DNA of 64,000 nt, taken from contig NZ_CP121471.1 in assembly GCF_033954835.1 (NCBI RefSeq), forward strand, positions 4,644,501-4,708,500, in the 5' to 3' direction. Below are positions 53,930 through 63,898 of this stretch, in pieces. A model generated the notes under the pieces. The model ran no database searches. It had not been told where the DNA came from and saw only the letters and a list, made by a program, of their open reading frames with translations. The stretch's first letter is position 1. The number at the start of each line of letters is the position of its first letter. Source of the stretch: Thiorhodovibrio frisius. Lineage in GTDB: Bacteria > Pseudomonadota > Gammaproteobacteria > Chromatiales > Chromatiaceae. Position numbers and translations under genes: made by a program.

Positions 53930-55543
53930 TCAGTCCCTCCCCCGCCACTCGCGCAGCGCCTGCATCACCTGAGCCCGATCACTGAAGCGCACCTTCAGAT
54001 CCCCCATGTCCTGCTCGGTTTCGTGCCCCTTGCCGGCGATCAGCACTGCATCCTCGGGGCCAGCGAGCAGCAACGCGCGGCGAATAGCCACCGCGCGCTG
54101 ACGTTCGATTTCGGGAGGGGGCACGCTGCCATCTGCCTTCTGCCCGCTTGCTTGCGCCTCATCCATGCCGGCAAGAATCTCGGCAATAATGGCGTCGCCG
54201 TCCTCGTGGCGCGGGTTGTCGTCGGTCAAAATAATGTGGTCGGCCAGGCGTGCAGCGGCCTGGCCCATGAGCGGACGTTTGCCGCGATCACGCTCGCCAC
54301 CACAGCCAAAGACCAGGATCAGCTTGCCATTGCAGTGTGAGCGCAGCTCGCCAAGAGCCTGTTCAAGCGCATCCGGTGTGTGGGCGTAGTCAACCACGCA
54401 CAGGGGTTCGCCCTCGGCGCCGAAGCATTCCATCCGCCCCGGCACGCCGCAGACCTGATTGAGTTGATGCAGCGCGGTATCAAAATGCACCCCGCGCGCC
54501 AACAGCAGGGCCAGGGTCGCGAGCAAATTGGCCGCATTGAAACGTCCGATCAGCCCGGCCTCAATGACGCCGTCAAGCATCTCACTGCCGGCTGCTGGCC
54601 GCTGCACCTGCACGGTTAAGCGCAGTCCGCGTTGATGCAGTTCCAGATGTCGGGCGCACAGCAACAGGTCGCAGCGCCCTAGCACCCCGGCCGGAAGGCT
54701 GGGCGCTGGACTCAGACTATAGAGCGCCAACCGAGCCTCGGGCGACAGGCTTCCAAGCACCTGGACACTGAAGGCATCATCGGCATTGAGGACAGCCCAG
54801 CGCAGGCCCTGGAAAGCAAAGAGCCGCGCCTTGGCCGCCGCATAGGCATCCATGCTGCCGTGATAGTCGAGATGATCCCGGGTCAGGTTTGTCAGGATTG
54901 CATAGTCGAGATGCACGGCATCGGCTCGCCGCTGCGCCAGCGCATGCGAGGAAATTTCCATCGCCACCGCCGCAGCGCCCTGCTGGCGCAGATCGGCCAT
55001 GGTGGACTGAAGGCTGAGCGCATCCGGCGTGGTCATTCCGGTACTGGACAGGGCGTCGGGAAACCCCTGACCCAGGGTGCCAAGGATGGCGCAACGCACC
55101 TCGGAGGCGAGACTCTGAGCAACGAAATGGCTAACGCTGGTCTTGCCATTAGTGCCCGTGATGCCGATTATTTCGAGCGCGGCACTGGGGTCATGATGAA
55201 AACGGGCCGCTATGGCACCAGCACGAACGCTAAGTTGCTCGACCGGAATCACCGGCAGTGAAAGCTCGGCGGCCAGAGCGCTCATTGCCGAGAGCGACCA
55301 GGGACCACCCGGCTCGGCCGCGATGGCACCGAGACCGCGCCCGGCCAGTTCGCGGGCGAAGTCGAGCCCGTGCGCCTGCCCGCCCTGGCAGGCCAGAAAC
55401 AAGGCGCCCGGACCAGCCTTGCGGCTGTCGAGCGCGATACCCGCAAGCGGCACTGGCGACACTTCAATGCCAGGCGCAATGAAGCCTGCGAGCAACTCAT
55501 CGAGCCGCCAGGCGCCGTTAGAAAACGCGGGGGCCGCCATCAT
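53930..55543 (-). CDS. murE: UDP-MurNAc-L-Ala-D-Glu--meso-diaminopimelate ligase
   Basis: A 537-residue Mur ligase adding the third stem residue. It shows GIALDSRKAGPGALFLAC, ITGTNGKTSVSHFVAQSL and VVDYAHTPDALEQAL. The DNPR motif in LTDDNPRHEDGDAI is the known meso-diaminopimelate specificity determinant, so the cell wall is the DAP type. It is somewhat longer than the usual ~495 residues because of loop insertions. It overlaps ftsI by ATGA. Confidence 0.96.
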   Translation of the reverse strand: MMAAPAFSNGAWRLDELLAGFIAPGIEVSPVPLAGIALDSRKAGPGALFLACQGGQAHGLDFARELAGRGLGAIAAEPGGPWSLSAMSALAAELSLPVIPVEQLSVRAGAIAARFHHDPSAALEIIGITGTNGKTSVSHFVAQSLASEVRCAILGTLGQGFPDALSSTGMTTPDALSLQSTMADLRQQGAAAVAMEISSHALAQRRADAVHLDYAILTNLTRDHLDYHGSMDAYAAAKARLFAFQGLRWAVLNADDAFSVQVLGSLSPEARLALYSLSPAPSLPAGVLGRCDLLLCARHLELHQRGLRLTVQVQRPAAGSEMLDGVIEAGLIGRFNAANLLATLALLLARGVHFDTALHQLNQVCGVPGRMECFGAEGEPLCVVDYAHTPDALEQALGELRSHCNGKLILVFGCGGERDRGKRPLMGQAAARLADHIILTDDNPRHEDGDAIIAEILAGMDEAQASGQKADGSVPPPEIERQRAVAIRRALLLAGPEDAVLIAGKGHETEQDMGDLKVRFSDRAQVMQALREWRGRD

Positions 55544-57333
55544 CTAGGCGCCCCTGCGGGAGAGTCCGCGCCGGCTGTTAGCAAGAGGCTGGCCGCCGGA
55601 TCATCCGGTGGCACATTGTAGAGGCGCAGGGCCATTTCCATGACCTTGGCAAAGACCGGCGCCGCGACCAAACCGCCGTAGTATTGTTTGCCACCCGGCT
55701 CGTCGATCATCACCACCATGACGAAACGCGGCGCGCTCGCTGGTGCCATGCCGGCAAACACCGCCTGGTATCGCCCGTCGACATAGCCATGGGGGCCGGC
55801 TTTCTTGGCGGTACCGGTCTTGCCCGCCACCCGATACCCCGTCACTGCTGCACGCCGAGCCGTGCCCTCGGGCGAGACCACGGTTTCCATCATGGCGCGC
55901 ACGTCCCGCATGGTGCGAGGAGAAAACACCCGTTGCGCCTCACCCCCGCGATCCCGGCGCAGCAGGGTCACGGGTCGCAAGACGCCATCGCCAGCCAGCA
56001 CGCCATAGGCACTGGCCAGCTGCATGGTGGTGACATTCAGCCCATAGCCGAACGCCAGAGTGGCATGCTCGAATTCAGACCAGCCCTCAAAATTCGGCAA
56101 GAACCCAGAACCTGTTCCCGGGAAAGGTTGCTCATCTCCAACCCAGTGCACCGCCTGTCCAAAACCGACCCGATCATAGAGTTGCCACAGCAGCGCACGG
56201 TCCATCTGCCGGGCGATTTTCACAATGCCGACATTGCTCGATTTCGTCAGCACACTCGTGGCGTTGAGCAAGCCATAGTTGTGCACATCGCGCACCCGAT
56301 TTCTGCCAACTTGCAAAAAGCCGGGCCCGGTATCGACGGCAGTACCGGGGTTGATGACGCCATTTTCCATGGCCATGGCAATGACCAGTGGTTTGACGGT
56401 CGAGCCGGGCTCAAACAGGTCGGTAAAGACGCGATTACGGCGCTGCGCAGCCAGTTCGGAGCGCGGCGCATTGGGATTGAAGGACGGCTGACTGGCCGCG
56501 GCCAGCACCTCGCCGGTATCAACATCGAGCAAAACAGCAGTGCCGCCGACGGCCTGATGCTGACTCACGGCACGCTTGAGTTCCCGATAGGCCAGAAACT
56601 GCAATCGCCGATCCAGACTCAGCAACAGATCCTCGCCATGGCGTGGCGCGCGGATCTGCTCGATTTCCTCCACCACCCGGCCGCGACCGTCCTGAATCAC
56701 CCGGCGCTTGCCGGGGATGGCGCGCAATTGCTGGTCATAGGCCAGCTCGATGCCTTCCTGCCCCTGATCGTCGATATCGGTGAAACCCAGCACGTGAGCG
56801 AAAACCTCGCCACCGGGATAGAACCGGCGATATTCGGTCTCAACGCCAAAGCCCTGCACATCGTAGCGGCGCACGACCTCCTCGGCAGCATCGACCAGGC
56901 GCGGCTCAACGCGGCGGCGCAGGTACATGAAGGCCTTCTCGCGATAGTGCTCGAGCCGCTGCTTCAATTCGGTCGGGTCGAGCTCCAGACTCTGCGCCAG
57001 GGGCTCAATGGCTTGGGGGCGTTCGAGCAGGGAGCGCGGGTCGATGCTCAGGGTGGCCACGGCGGTACTAATCGCCAGCGGCTCGCCATGGCGATCCATC
57101 ACCATGCCGCGACGGGCTGGAATCTCGCGCTCGCGCACCGAGCGCAGCTCGCCCTCGTGCTTGAGAAAATCCGTCTCCAACACCTGCCGATAGAAGGCGC
57201 TGGCCAGCACGGCACTGAATGCAACACTCAGACCGACCAACAGGACCGCGCGCCGCGCCGGAAAATTTGGTTTTTGCGTCAGCGCTTTCTGCCAACGTTC
57301 AGCGCGCTTTTTGCGTTCGAGCTTAACGGTCAT
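55540..57333 (-). CDS. ftsI: Septal transpeptidase FtsI (PBP3)
   Basis: A 597-residue class B penicillin-binding protein. A short basic cytoplasmic end and one transmembrane helix (AVLLVGLSVAFSAVLASAFY) are followed by a pedestal domain and the transpeptidase. Active-site motifs are STVK (EPGSTVKPLVIAM), SSN (KSSNVGIVKIA) and KTG (AGKTGTAKKAG). The frame opens at 57411, but ATG at 57333, with GGAGGTGG upstream and inside the ftsL end (11-bp overlap), gives the normal N-terminus. It cross-links septal peptidoglycan with FtsW. Confidence 0.96.
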   Translation of the reverse strand: MTVKLERKKRAERWQKALTQKPNFPARRAVLLVGLSVAFSAVLASAFYRQVLETDFLKHEGELRSVREREIPARRGMVMDRHGEPLAISTAVATLSIDPRSLLERPQAIEPLAQSLELDPTELKQRLEHYREKAFMYLRRRVEPRLVDAAEEVVRRYDVQGFGVETEYRRFYPGGEVFAHVLGFTDIDDQGQEGIELAYDQQLRAIPGKRRVIQDGRGRVVEEIEQIRAPRHGEDLLLSLDRRLQFLAYRELKRAVSQHQAVGGTAVLLDVDTGEVLAAASQPSFNPNAPRSELAAQRRNRVFTDLFEPGSTVKPLVIAMAMENGVINPGTAVDTGPGFLQVGRNRVRDVHNYGLLNATSVLTKSSNVGIVKIARQMDRALLWQLYDRVGFGQAVHWVGDEQPFPGTGSGFLPNFEGWSEFEHATLAFGYGLNVTTMQLASAYGVLAGDGVLRPVTLLRRDRGGEAQRVFSPRTMRDVRAMMETVVSPEGTARRAAVTGYRVAGKTGTAKKAGPHGYVDGRYQAVFAGMAPASAPRFVMVVMIDEPGGKQYYGGLVAAPVFAKVMEMALRLYNVPPDDPAASLLLTAGADSPAGAPR

Positions 57334-57610
57334 GGGTCGCCACCTCCAGCACGCGTACATCCGCCGCCTCGGGCAAGTGCATGCCAAGTGCTTGCCGCGC
57401 GCGCTCTTCAAGGCGCGAGTGCGCGGTCAGCGAGGCTTCCTCAAGGCGCAGCCGCCCCCACTCCACATCCAGGGCATCGCGCTCGGCACGGGCCTCCTGC
57501 AAACGCACGAACTCCCCGCGCGTCAGGTACTTGACATAGGCGACGGACACGGCACTGAAAATCACCGCAATCATCAGCAGAGCAAGACCAACCTGGCTCG
57601 AGCGACTCAT
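57323..57610 (-). CDS. ftsL: Cell division protein FtsL
   Basis: A 95-residue bitopic protein with a transmembrane helix ([20 protein letters not shown]) and a periplasmic coiled coil (REFVRLQ-type [20 protein letters not shown]) ending in [13 protein letters not shown]. It bridges FtsQ/FtsB and activates FtsWI. It overlaps rsmH by ATGA and ftsI by 11 bp, so its amount is likely tied to both. Confidence 0.93.
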   Translation of the reverse strand: MSRSSQVGLALLMIAVIFSAVSVAYVKYLTRGEFVRLQEARAERDALDVEWGRLRLEEASLTAHSRLEERARQALGMHLPEAADVRVLEVATHDR

Positions 57611-58581
57611 GAGCGCCGCTCCGCCACCCGCAGGATGGCACTACGCGCACGCGGATTTGTCGCAATTTCGCTCTCGCCCGGACGCAGCGCGCCGCCGAGC
57701 GAACGCAGCAGCCCGCTGCTGGCGGCAGCACGCACCGGCACCGATTTGGGCAACACCGGCCCGCGCGCCTGATCGCGAATAAAGCGTTTGACGATCCGAT
57801 CCTCTAGCGAATGAAAGCTGATCACCACCAAGCGGCCGCCGGCGGCCAGCAACTCAGTCACGCCCGCCAGGCAGGCGCGCAGCTCGTCGAGCTCCTGATT
57901 GATGACAATACGCAGCGCTTGAAAGCTTCTCGTCGCCGGATGCTTACCAGGTTCCCGGGTCGGCACACTGCGCTCAATCAAACCGGCCAGGGCGCCAGTG
58001 GTGGTCAAGGCCCGCTGCGCGCGCTCGCGTTCGATGGCGCGGGCGATGCGCGCGGCATAGCGCTCCTCGCCATAGTCTTTCAGCACCCGAACGATCTCAG
58101 CGACCGGCGCCCCCGCCAGCCAGGCCGAGAGGGGTTCGCCTTGGCTTGGATCCATACGCATATCCAGCGGGCCATCCTGGTTGAAACTAAAACCGCGCGC
58201 AGGCGTATCAAGCTGCGGCGAAGACACGCCGAGATCGAGCAAAAAGCCGGCAATACGCCCTTGCAAACCCATTTCTTTAAGCCGTGCCGGTGTCTCGGAC
58301 AAACGGCAGTGGCTGATTTGCAGCCGACAGTCTCTCTGCTGCAAAGCCTCCCCGGCACCAATCGCCTCGGGATCGCGATCAAAGGCCAGCAGGCGGCCGT
58401 CGGGGCCCAGGCGCTCAAGCAAGGCGCGCGCATGGCCGCCGCGCCCGAAGGTCGCGTCAACATAGGTCGCGGCAGGATTGATCGCCAATGCATGCATAGT
58501 TTCTTCCACAAGGACAGGGCAATGTTGTGCGTTCCCAAGGGCCGTGCCGCCCCCAGGGTGGTCACAGCCGGTCGGGCCCAT
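57607..58581 (-). CDS. rsmH: 16S rRNA (cytosine1402-N4)-methyltransferase
   Basis: A 324-residue SAM-dependent methyltransferase (MraW). It has [34 protein letters not shown] (SAM loop), [18 protein letters not shown] and [19 protein letters not shown]. The first 17 residues are not conserved; a start nearer HCPVL cannot be excluded. It is 35 bp after mraZ, with a GC hairpin in the gap, and overlaps ftsL by ATGA. Confidence 0.96.
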   Translation of the reverse strand: MGPTGCDHPGGGTALGNAQHCPVLVEETMHALAINPAATYVDATFGRGGHARALLERLGPDGRLLAFDRDPEAIGAGEALQQRDCRLQISHCRLSETPARLKEMGLQGRIAGFLLDLGVSSPQLDTPARGFSFNQDGPLDMRMDPSQGEPLSAWLAGAPVAEIVRVLKDYGEERYAARIARAIERERAQRALTTTGALAGLIERSVPTREPGKHPATRSFQALRIVINQELDELRACLAGVTELLAAGGRLVVISFHSLEDRIVKRFIRDQARGPVLPKSVPVRAAASSGLLRSLGGALRPGESEIATNPRARSAILRVAERRS

Positions 58582-58600
58582 CCTGATCTCCGTCTTGTTG

Positions 58601-58617
58601 GCCCGGGGTCGCCGGGC
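58601..58617 (-). other. GC hairpin at the mraZ stop codon
   Basis: GCCCGG, a 5-nt loop and CCGGGC form a perfect 6-bp stem touching the mraZ stop codon (TAG at 58617-58619). Its core CCGGGGTCGCCGG is also the core of the 44-nt leader element. There is no T-tract; RNA processing or stability is the likelier role. Confidence 0.45.
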
Positions 58618-59072
58618 TAAATGGATAACGAACCGAGTTCGGAATTCGCCGCCAGATTCGCCATGTCAAAAGATGCTTCCGCTTCCTTCAGGGTCTGGCG
58701 CCAGATCGCCTCGTCCCAGAGTTCAAATTTATTACCGACACCAACCAAGGCGACGCGCTTATCGAGATTCGCGTACTCACGCTGCTCGCTGGTCACCATT
58801 ACCCGCCCCTGGGTGTCGATTTCGACATCGTTGGCGTAGCCGATCAGCAGTCGCTGCATGGAACGACTTGTTGGATCGAAGGATGGCAGCCCCATCAGCT
58901 TGCGCTCGATATCCGTCCAGGTTGTTTCGGGATAAACCAGCAAGCAATGTTGCGGGTCGGCGGTAATCACCAGACGCGAGTCGCACATCCGCGCCAGACG
59001 CTCGCGCTGCCGCGCGGGTATCGCCAGACGCCCCTTGGCGTCGAGATTCAAATAGCTAACCCCACGAAACAC
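58617..59072 (-). CDS. mraZ: Transcriptional regulator MraZ
   Basis: A 151-residue protein with two SpoVT/AbrB-like (MraZ) repeats: [17 protein letters not shown] and [19 protein letters not shown]. MraZ binds repeated TGGGN-type sites upstream of its own gene and represses the dcw operon (known in E. coli). The start is a GTG at 59072, fixed by the family N-terminus (V/M-FRG) and by the lack of any other in-frame start codon. The Shine-Dalgarno is 19-20 bases away, with a hairpin between. It is the first gene of the 16-gene division operon. Confidence 0.96.
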   Translation of the reverse strand: MFRGVSYLNLDAKGRLAIPARQRERLARMCDSRLVITADPQHCLLVYPETTWTDIERKLMGLPSFDPTSRSMQRLLIGYANDVEIDTQGRVMVTSEQREYANLDKRVALVGVGNKFELWDEAIWRQTLKEAEASFDMANLAANSELGSLSI

Positions 59073-59079
59073 GGCTGCT

Positions 59080-59101
59080 GTCGCTGAGCGACCTCCTCCT
59101 T
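59080..59101 (-). promoter_or_regulatory. Shine-Dalgarno and spacer hairpin of mraZ
   Basis: AAGGAGGAGG (complement of 59092-59101) is followed by a hairpin GTCGC-TCA-GCGAC (59080-59092) and then seven bases to the GTG. The linear distance is too long for initiation; if the hairpin forms, the effective spacing becomes about seven. Confidence 0.6.
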
Positions 59102-59105
59102 AATT

Positions 59106-59120
59106 CCCCACAATCCCCCA
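59106..59120 (-). promoter_or_regulatory. MraZ-binding boxes (two TGGGG repeats, 10-bp period)
   Basis: On the minus strand TGGGG occurs at 59116-59120 and 59106-59110, separated by five bases, just downstream of the -10 box. A degenerate third unit (AGGAG) at 59096-59100 overlaps the Shine-Dalgarno. This matches the known TGGGN repeats with 5-nt spacers. Confidence 0.75.
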
Positions 59121-59130
59121 CGCAAAAATG

Positions 59131-59159
59131 ATATTAGGAGAGCTTGGGCCACCGGTCAA
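59131..59159 (-). promoter_or_regulatory. Sigma70 promoter of the dcw operon
   Basis: TTGACC (59154-59159), a 17-bp spacer and TAATAT (59131-59136) on the minus strand. Transcription would start near 59123, immediately before or within the MraZ boxes. Confidence 0.82.
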
Positions 59160-59508
59160 GGAACTGACAGGCATTTTCTTCGAGCTTCCAGCGACTTACG
59201 CAAACTGCTTAAACTCGGAGAGAGGAAACCAGAAACAAACCGTTTTTCAGTGCCCTGAACGTAATTCCTAAGGTTAAATCGAGGTTATTAGAGCTCTTTG
59301 AAGCTGGCATACGGAGCCGAGAGGAGCGCGCGCAGCGACGCCCAAGAGCCATCAGAAAGCCCGATTTGACGCGCTATTTGCGAACGCGAAAGGCAGATCA
59401 AGCGGCAAGAGGCAGAGCACGGCCACCGTTCGTCGGAAACTTGAAACGGCGGTCGCGGAAGGTGAGACGGAAGCGGGTGAGAAATGAGTGGGGAGAAGTG
59501 GGGGAAGA
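59160..59508. other. Intergenic region between the DinB-like gene and the dcw promoter
   Basis: About 350 bp with no supported gene; the open frames here are short and unlike proteins. No strong terminator for the DinB-like gene was seen. Confidence 0.45.
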
Positions 59509-60084
59509 TTAGTTCGCTTTCAAGATGCGTTCGATCTGGCGCCGGTGGGTACTGGTGTGGAAGGCGGCCAGCGCATGCCATTGGGCGGCAGAGAGGTTGC
59601 CAAACCAAGGGTGGGGACAGCGGGAGCCGGCATGGAGGTTGCCAAGTTTATCGACCACCTCGGTATAACGCTCGCGCAGGGTGGCGAGACTTTCGATCTG
59701 TTCAGGCCCAGCAGTGGGCAGGGGTTTCAGATCCTCGAGCGGAAAGTCGACACAGGGGTCGCGCCGCGAGAAAAGCCGCGGCAGCAGCGCGGTGATGGCG
59801 GTGTTGGCGATGACCAGATGCTCCAAGACCATGAAAACCGACCAATCGCAGCTGTCGGCTTCGACCCCAAAGAAACGCGAGATGGCCACGGGTCGCTGAC
59901 CATCCTCAAGCGATAGCCGCGCCGCCAATTCAATTGCCTGGTGCGCCTCCTCACGAAACATAGCGGTGATGCGATCCTTGCTGTAGAAGCGCGCCGTTAG
60001 CCGGATACTGGCGGCGATGAAACGCCGCTCCAGGCCAGGGATACCCTGGCCCGGGACTTTGGACGGCTTGGGTGTCTCGCTCAT
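59509..60084 (-). CDS. DinB/DUF1569-like four-helix protein
   Basis: A 191-residue helical protein. Its outline fits the DinB-like superfamily of metal-binding four-helix bundles: WSVFMVLEHLVIANTAI with a histidine in the middle helix, and the C-terminal WHALAAFHTSTHRRQIERIL with a final histidine cluster as in DUF1569/DinB_2 proteins. Substrate is unknown; some relatives are thiol-dependent transferases. ATG at 60084 has GAGG five bases upstream; the longer frame to 60144 is unlikely. It lies upstream of mraZ on the same strand but separated by 436 bp. Confidence 0.7.
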   Translation of the reverse strand: MSETPKPSKVPGQGIPGLERRFIAASIRLTARFYSKDRITAMFREEAHQAIELAARLSLEDGQRPVAISRFFGVEADSCDWSVFMVLEHLVIANTAITALLPRLFSRRDPCVDFPLEDLKPLPTAGPEQIESLATLRERYTEVVDKLGNLHAGSRCPHPWFGNLSAAQWHALAAFHTSTHRRQIERILKAN

Positions 60085-60175
60085 GCTGGCCTCATCTCGA
60101 ACGTCATCTGGACCCCGATTTCGATCACGCCTCCATCGGGGCAAGGGACAGGGGGCAAGAATCGGGCTGCGGACA

Positions 60176-61864
60176 TCAAGCGGCGTTGCGCACGGCCTGC
60201 TGCTTGCCCCAGGTGTCTCGCAGGGTCACGGTGCGATTGAAGACCAGGCAATCTGCCTGGCTGTCATCATCGACGGCGAAATAGCCTTCGCGCTCGAACT
60301 GAAAGCGCTCGCCAGGTTGTGCCGCGCCCAGACTGGCCTCGGCCTGACAGCCGGTCAAGACGCTCAAAGACGCGGGGTTGAGGTCTGCGACCATATCGCG
60401 CCCCCCAGCCCCAGGACTGGGGGTGCTAAACAGCCGATCATAAAGCCTGACCTCGGCCGTCACTGCGGACTGAGCCGCGACCCAGTGAATCACACCTTTC
60501 ACTTTGCGGCCCTGCGGATTGCAGCCAAGCGTATCGAGATCAACTGATGCGCGCAGCTCGACCGGCGTTCCGTCCGGGTCGTGAATAATCTCCTCGCAGC
60601 GAATCACGTAGGCATTACGCAGGCGCACTTCGCCACCCGGCACTAGGCGCTTAAAGCCTTTGGGCGGGTTCTCGGAAAAATCCTCGCGGTCAATCCACAG
60701 CTCGCGACCAAAGGGAATCGCGCGGGTGCCCATGCTGCCATCCTTGGGATGACGCGCTGCTTCGAGCGATTCGACCCGCTCTGCTGGCCAATTCTCCAGC
60801 ACCACCTTGAGTGGGCGCAGCACCACCATGGCGCGCGGCGCGCTGGCGTCGAGGTGGTCGCGGATGGCGCTCTCGAGCATGCCCATTTCGACCAGATTGT
60901 CGGACTTGGTCACCCCGATGCGCTGACAAAAATCGCGGATGGATTCCGGTGTGTAGCCGCGGCGGCGCAGCCCGGCGATGGTCGGCATGCGCGGGTCATC
61001 CCAGCCGGCGACCAGCCCCTCCTCGACCAGCCGGGTGAGGATGCGCTTACTCATCACGGCATATTCAAGATTCAGCCGACTGAACTCGATCTGACGCGGT
61101 TTCGTCGGCACCGAAACATGTTCGATGCACCAGTCGTAGAGTGGGCGGTGATCCTCAAACTCCAAAGTACAGAGCGAATGGGTCACGCCTTCGAGCGCAT
61201 CGGAGAGCGGATGGGTGAAGTCGTAGGTGGGATAGAGACACCAGGCATTGCCGGTTTGGTGATGGATCACGCCACGCTTGATGCGGTAGAGCACCGGGTC
61301 GCGCAGGTTAATGTTGGGCGAGGCCATGTCGATACGCGCACGCAGGGTGCGGCTGCCATCGTCAAACTCCCCGGCGCGCATGCGCTCGAACAGCGCCCTG
61401 TTCTCCGCCACAGAGCGCTCGCGATAAGGGCTGTCGCGCCCGGGCTCGGTCAGGGTACCGCGATAGGCACGGGTGTCCTCGGCGCTGAGATCGCAGACAT
61501 AGGCAAGCCGCTGGTCAATTAACTCAAGCGCAAAAGCATAAAGCTGCTCGAAGTAATCGGAGGCAAAAAACACCCGCTCGCCCCAGTGGAAACCCAGCCA
61601 GCGCACATCGGCCTGGATGGAGGCGACGAATTCGGGGCTTTCTTTTAGCGGGTTGGTGTCGTCGAAGCGCAGATTGCACTGACCACCAAAGTCTTCCGCC
61701 AGGCCAAAATTCAGCACAATGGATTTGGCATGCCCGATGTGCAAATAACCGTTGGGCTCGGGCGGGAAACGCGTGACGATGCGCTGGTGTTTGCCGGCGG
61801 CCAGGTCCGCCGCGACGATCTGACGAATGAAATGCGTGACGGGCGCGGCGGGAGTATCAGACAT
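60176..61864 (-). CDS. glnS: Glutaminyl-tRNA synthetase
   Basis: A 562-residue class I synthetase charging tRNA-Gln. The HIGH-type motif [17 protein letters not shown] and the KMSKS-equivalent AVMSKRIL are present, with the anticodon-binding beta-barrel domains in the C-terminal third ([16 protein letters not shown]). The frame is open to 61945, but ATG at 61864 gives the usual start. Its presence implies direct glutaminylation rather than sole use of the amidotransferase route. It is 171 bp downstream of pckG on the same strand. Confidence 0.97.
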   Translation of the reverse strand: MSDTPAAPVTHFIRQIVAADLAAGKHQRIVTRFPPEPNGYLHIGHAKSIVLNFGLAEDFGGQCNLRFDDTNPLKESPEFVASIQADVRWLGFHWGERVFFASDYFEQLYAFALELIDQRLAYVCDLSAEDTRAYRGTLTEPGRDSPYRERSVAENRALFERMRAGEFDDGSRTLRARIDMASPNINLRDPVLYRIKRGVIHHQTGNAWCLYPTYDFTHPLSDALEGVTHSLCTLEFEDHRPLYDWCIEHVSVPTKPRQIEFSRLNLEYAVMSKRILTRLVEEGLVAGWDDPRMPTIAGLRRRGYTPESIRDFCQRIGVTKSDNLVEMGMLESAIRDHLDASAPRAMVVLRPLKVVLENWPAERVESLEAARHPKDGSMGTRAIPFGRELWIDREDFSENPPKGFKRLVPGGEVRLRNAYVIRCEEIIHDPDGTPVELRASVDLDTLGCNPQGRKVKGVIHWVAAQSAVTAEVRLYDRLFSTPSPGAGGRDMVADLNPASLSVLTGCQAEASLGAAQPGERFQFEREGYFAVDDDSQADCLVFNRTVTLRDTWGKQQAVRNAA

Positions 61865-61981
61865 CGAGCGGGGCTTCTGTGAGTCGGTTGCAGATAGGGA
61901 TTGAAGCGCGAACCAGGCAGACCGGCATCCAGAAACGCCAGCCAATGCAGGTTGTGCGCAAGGATACTACAGCCGAGGGAG

Positions 61982-62020
61982 TCGGAACATCGGCGGCGCG
62001 AGATGGCCGCCGATGTCCGA
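61982..62020 (-). terminator. Strong hairpin downstream of pckG
   Basis: ACATCGGCGGC and GCCGCCGATGT form a perfect 11-bp stem with an 8-nt loop, extended by TCGG/CCGA past a single bulged base. It begins 15 nt after the pckG stop. No T-run follows, so it may be a 3'-end protecting or Rho-assisted structure rather than a classical intrinsic terminator. Confidence 0.6.
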
Positions 62021-62035
62021 ACGCCTTGACCTGCT

Positions 62036-63898
62036 TCAGCCTTTGTCGGCCTCGGGCAGGTTCCAGACCTCGGGCGAATGGTACAGGCGTGACAGCAGCA
62101 ATTCGCGCTGCATTTCCAGTTCGCGCGGCAAGTGGTCGCCAAAGCGCGCCAAGAGTTCTTCCTGATCGAGCGCTTCGCGGCGCGCGATCTCCCGATCAAT
62201 GCCCATGATGGAGTCAAAATCGGCCTTAGTGAAGTCGATACCCTCCCAGTTCAGAGCATCATAGGGAGGTAACAGACCGAAGGGGCTCTCCACCGCGGGC
62301 GCCCCGCCCTCGCAGCGCTCGACAATCCATTCCAGCACCCGCATGTTATCGCCAAAGCCCGGCCAGATAAAATGGCCATGCTCATCCTTACGGAACCAAT
62401 TCACGCGGAAAATCGGCGGCGGTGTAGCCACCTTCTGCCGCCCGATGCGCAGCCAGTGCTTCCAGTATTCGGCCATGTTGTACCCACAGAAGGGCAGCAT
62501 GGCCATGGGATCGCGCCGCATCGACTGCTGGCTGACGGCTGCGGCCGTGGCCTCCGAGCCCATGGTGGCGGCCAGATAAACGCCGTGCTCCCAGCTGAAG
62601 CTCTGGAACACCAGCGGGAAGTTCTTGCTGACACGCCCGCCAAACAGAAACGCACTGATAGGCACGCCGGCCGGGTCCTCCCAAGCGGGGTCCACCGAGG
62701 GACACTGACCAGCAGGGGCGGTAAAGCGGGAGTTGGGATGCGCCGCCGGTCGATCAGTGTTTGGGGTCCAGTCGTTACCCTGCCAGTCAATCAAGTGCGC
62801 TGGCGCTTCTTTGGTCAGCCCCTCCCACCAGACATCGCCATCGTCGGTCAGGGCGGTATTGGTGAAGATGGCATTTTCCTTCAGCGAAGCCAATGCATTG
62901 GGATTCGAACTGGCATTGGTGCCGGGCGCCACGCCGAAGTAGCCGTATTCGGGATTAATGCCATAGAAGCGCCCATCCTCGGGATTGGGCTTGATCCAGG
63001 CAATGTCGTCACCGACGGTGGTCACCTTCCAGCCGTCGAAGCCCTCGGGCGGAATCAGCATGGCAAAATTGGTCTTGCCGCAGGCACTCGGGAAGGCGGC
63101 GGCGACATAGTGCTTCTTGCCCTCGGGTGACTCGACGCCGAGAATCAGCATGTGCTCGGCAAGCCAGCCCTCATCACGCGCCATGACCGAAGCGATGCGC
63201 AACGCGAAGCACTTCTTGCCGAGCAGGGCATTGCCACCATAGCCGCTGCCGAAGGACCAGATCTCGCGCGTCTCGGGGAAATGCACGATGTATTTGTCCT
63301 CGATATCGGTCGCGCAAGGCCAGGGCACATCGTCCTGATTGGGCTCCAACGGGGCTCCAACACTGTGCATACAGGGGACAAATTCACCATCCTCGCCCAG
63401 TACATCCAGCACCGGTTGCCCCATGCGCGTCATGATGCGCTGGTTGGCCACCACATAGGCCGAATCGGTAATCTCAATGCCGATATGCGCAATGGGCGAG
63501 CCAAGCGGCCCCATGCTGAAAGGAATGATGTACATGGTGCGCCCACGCATGCAGCCACGAAACCGCTCCAAAAGCTCGGCGCGCATGGCCTTGGGGTCCA
63601 TCCAGTTATTGGTTGGACCAGCGTCTTCCTCGCGCTCAGAGCAGATGAAGGTCCGATTCTCCACCCGCGCGACATCGCTCGGGTGCGAGCGCGCAAGAAA
63701 GCTGTTCGGACGCTTCTCGGGATTGAGCCGAATGAAGCTCCCTTTCTCCACCGCCTGATCGCAAATGCGTTTGTACTCTTCCTCCGAGCCGTCGCACCAG
63801 CAGATGCGATCTGGGGTAGTGAGCGCCGCCATTGCATCCACCCAGGCGAGCAATTTGGCGTGGCGGGTTCGGGTTGCGCCATCATGGGTCATGGTCAT
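62036..63898 (-). CDS. pckG: Phosphoenolpyruvate carboxykinase (GTP)
   Basis: A 620-residue enzyme interconverting oxaloacetate and phosphoenolpyruvate with GTP/GDP. The GTP-class signature [15 protein letters not shown] with the reactive cysteine is present, with [44 protein letters not shown] and the C-terminal nucleotide-binding region. The length is typical for GTP-type PEPCK and differs from the ~540-residue ATP type. AGGAG lies nine bases before the ATG at 63898. It may serve anaplerosis or gluconeogenesis (inference). Confidence 0.97.
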   Translation of the reverse strand: MTMTHDGATRTRHAKLLAWVDAMAALTTPDRICWCDGSEEEYKRICDQAVEKGSFIRLNPEKRPNSFLARSHPSDVARVENRTFICSEREEDAGPTNNWMDPKAMRAELLERFRGCMRGRTMYIIPFSMGPLGSPIAHIGIEITDSAYVVANQRIMTRMGQPVLDVLGEDGEFVPCMHSVGAPLEPNQDDVPWPCATDIEDKYIVHFPETREIWSFGSGYGGNALLGKKCFALRIASVMARDEGWLAEHMLILGVESPEGKKHYVAAAFPSACGKTNFAMLIPPEGFDGWKVTTVGDDIAWIKPNPEDGRFYGINPEYGYFGVAPGTNASSNPNALASLKENAIFTNTALTDDGDVWWEGLTKEAPAHLIDWQGNDWTPNTDRPAAHPNSRFTAPAGQCPSVDPAWEDPAGVPISAFLFGGRVSKNFPLVFQSFSWEHGVYLAATMGSEATAAAVSQQSMRRDPMAMLPFCGYNMAEYWKHWLRIGRQKVATPPPIFRVNWFRKDEHGHFIWPGFGDNMRVLEWIVERCEGGAPAVESPFGLLPPYDALNWEGIDFTKADFDSIMGIDREIARREALDQEELLARFGDHLPRELEMQRELLLSRLYHSPEVWNLPEADKG

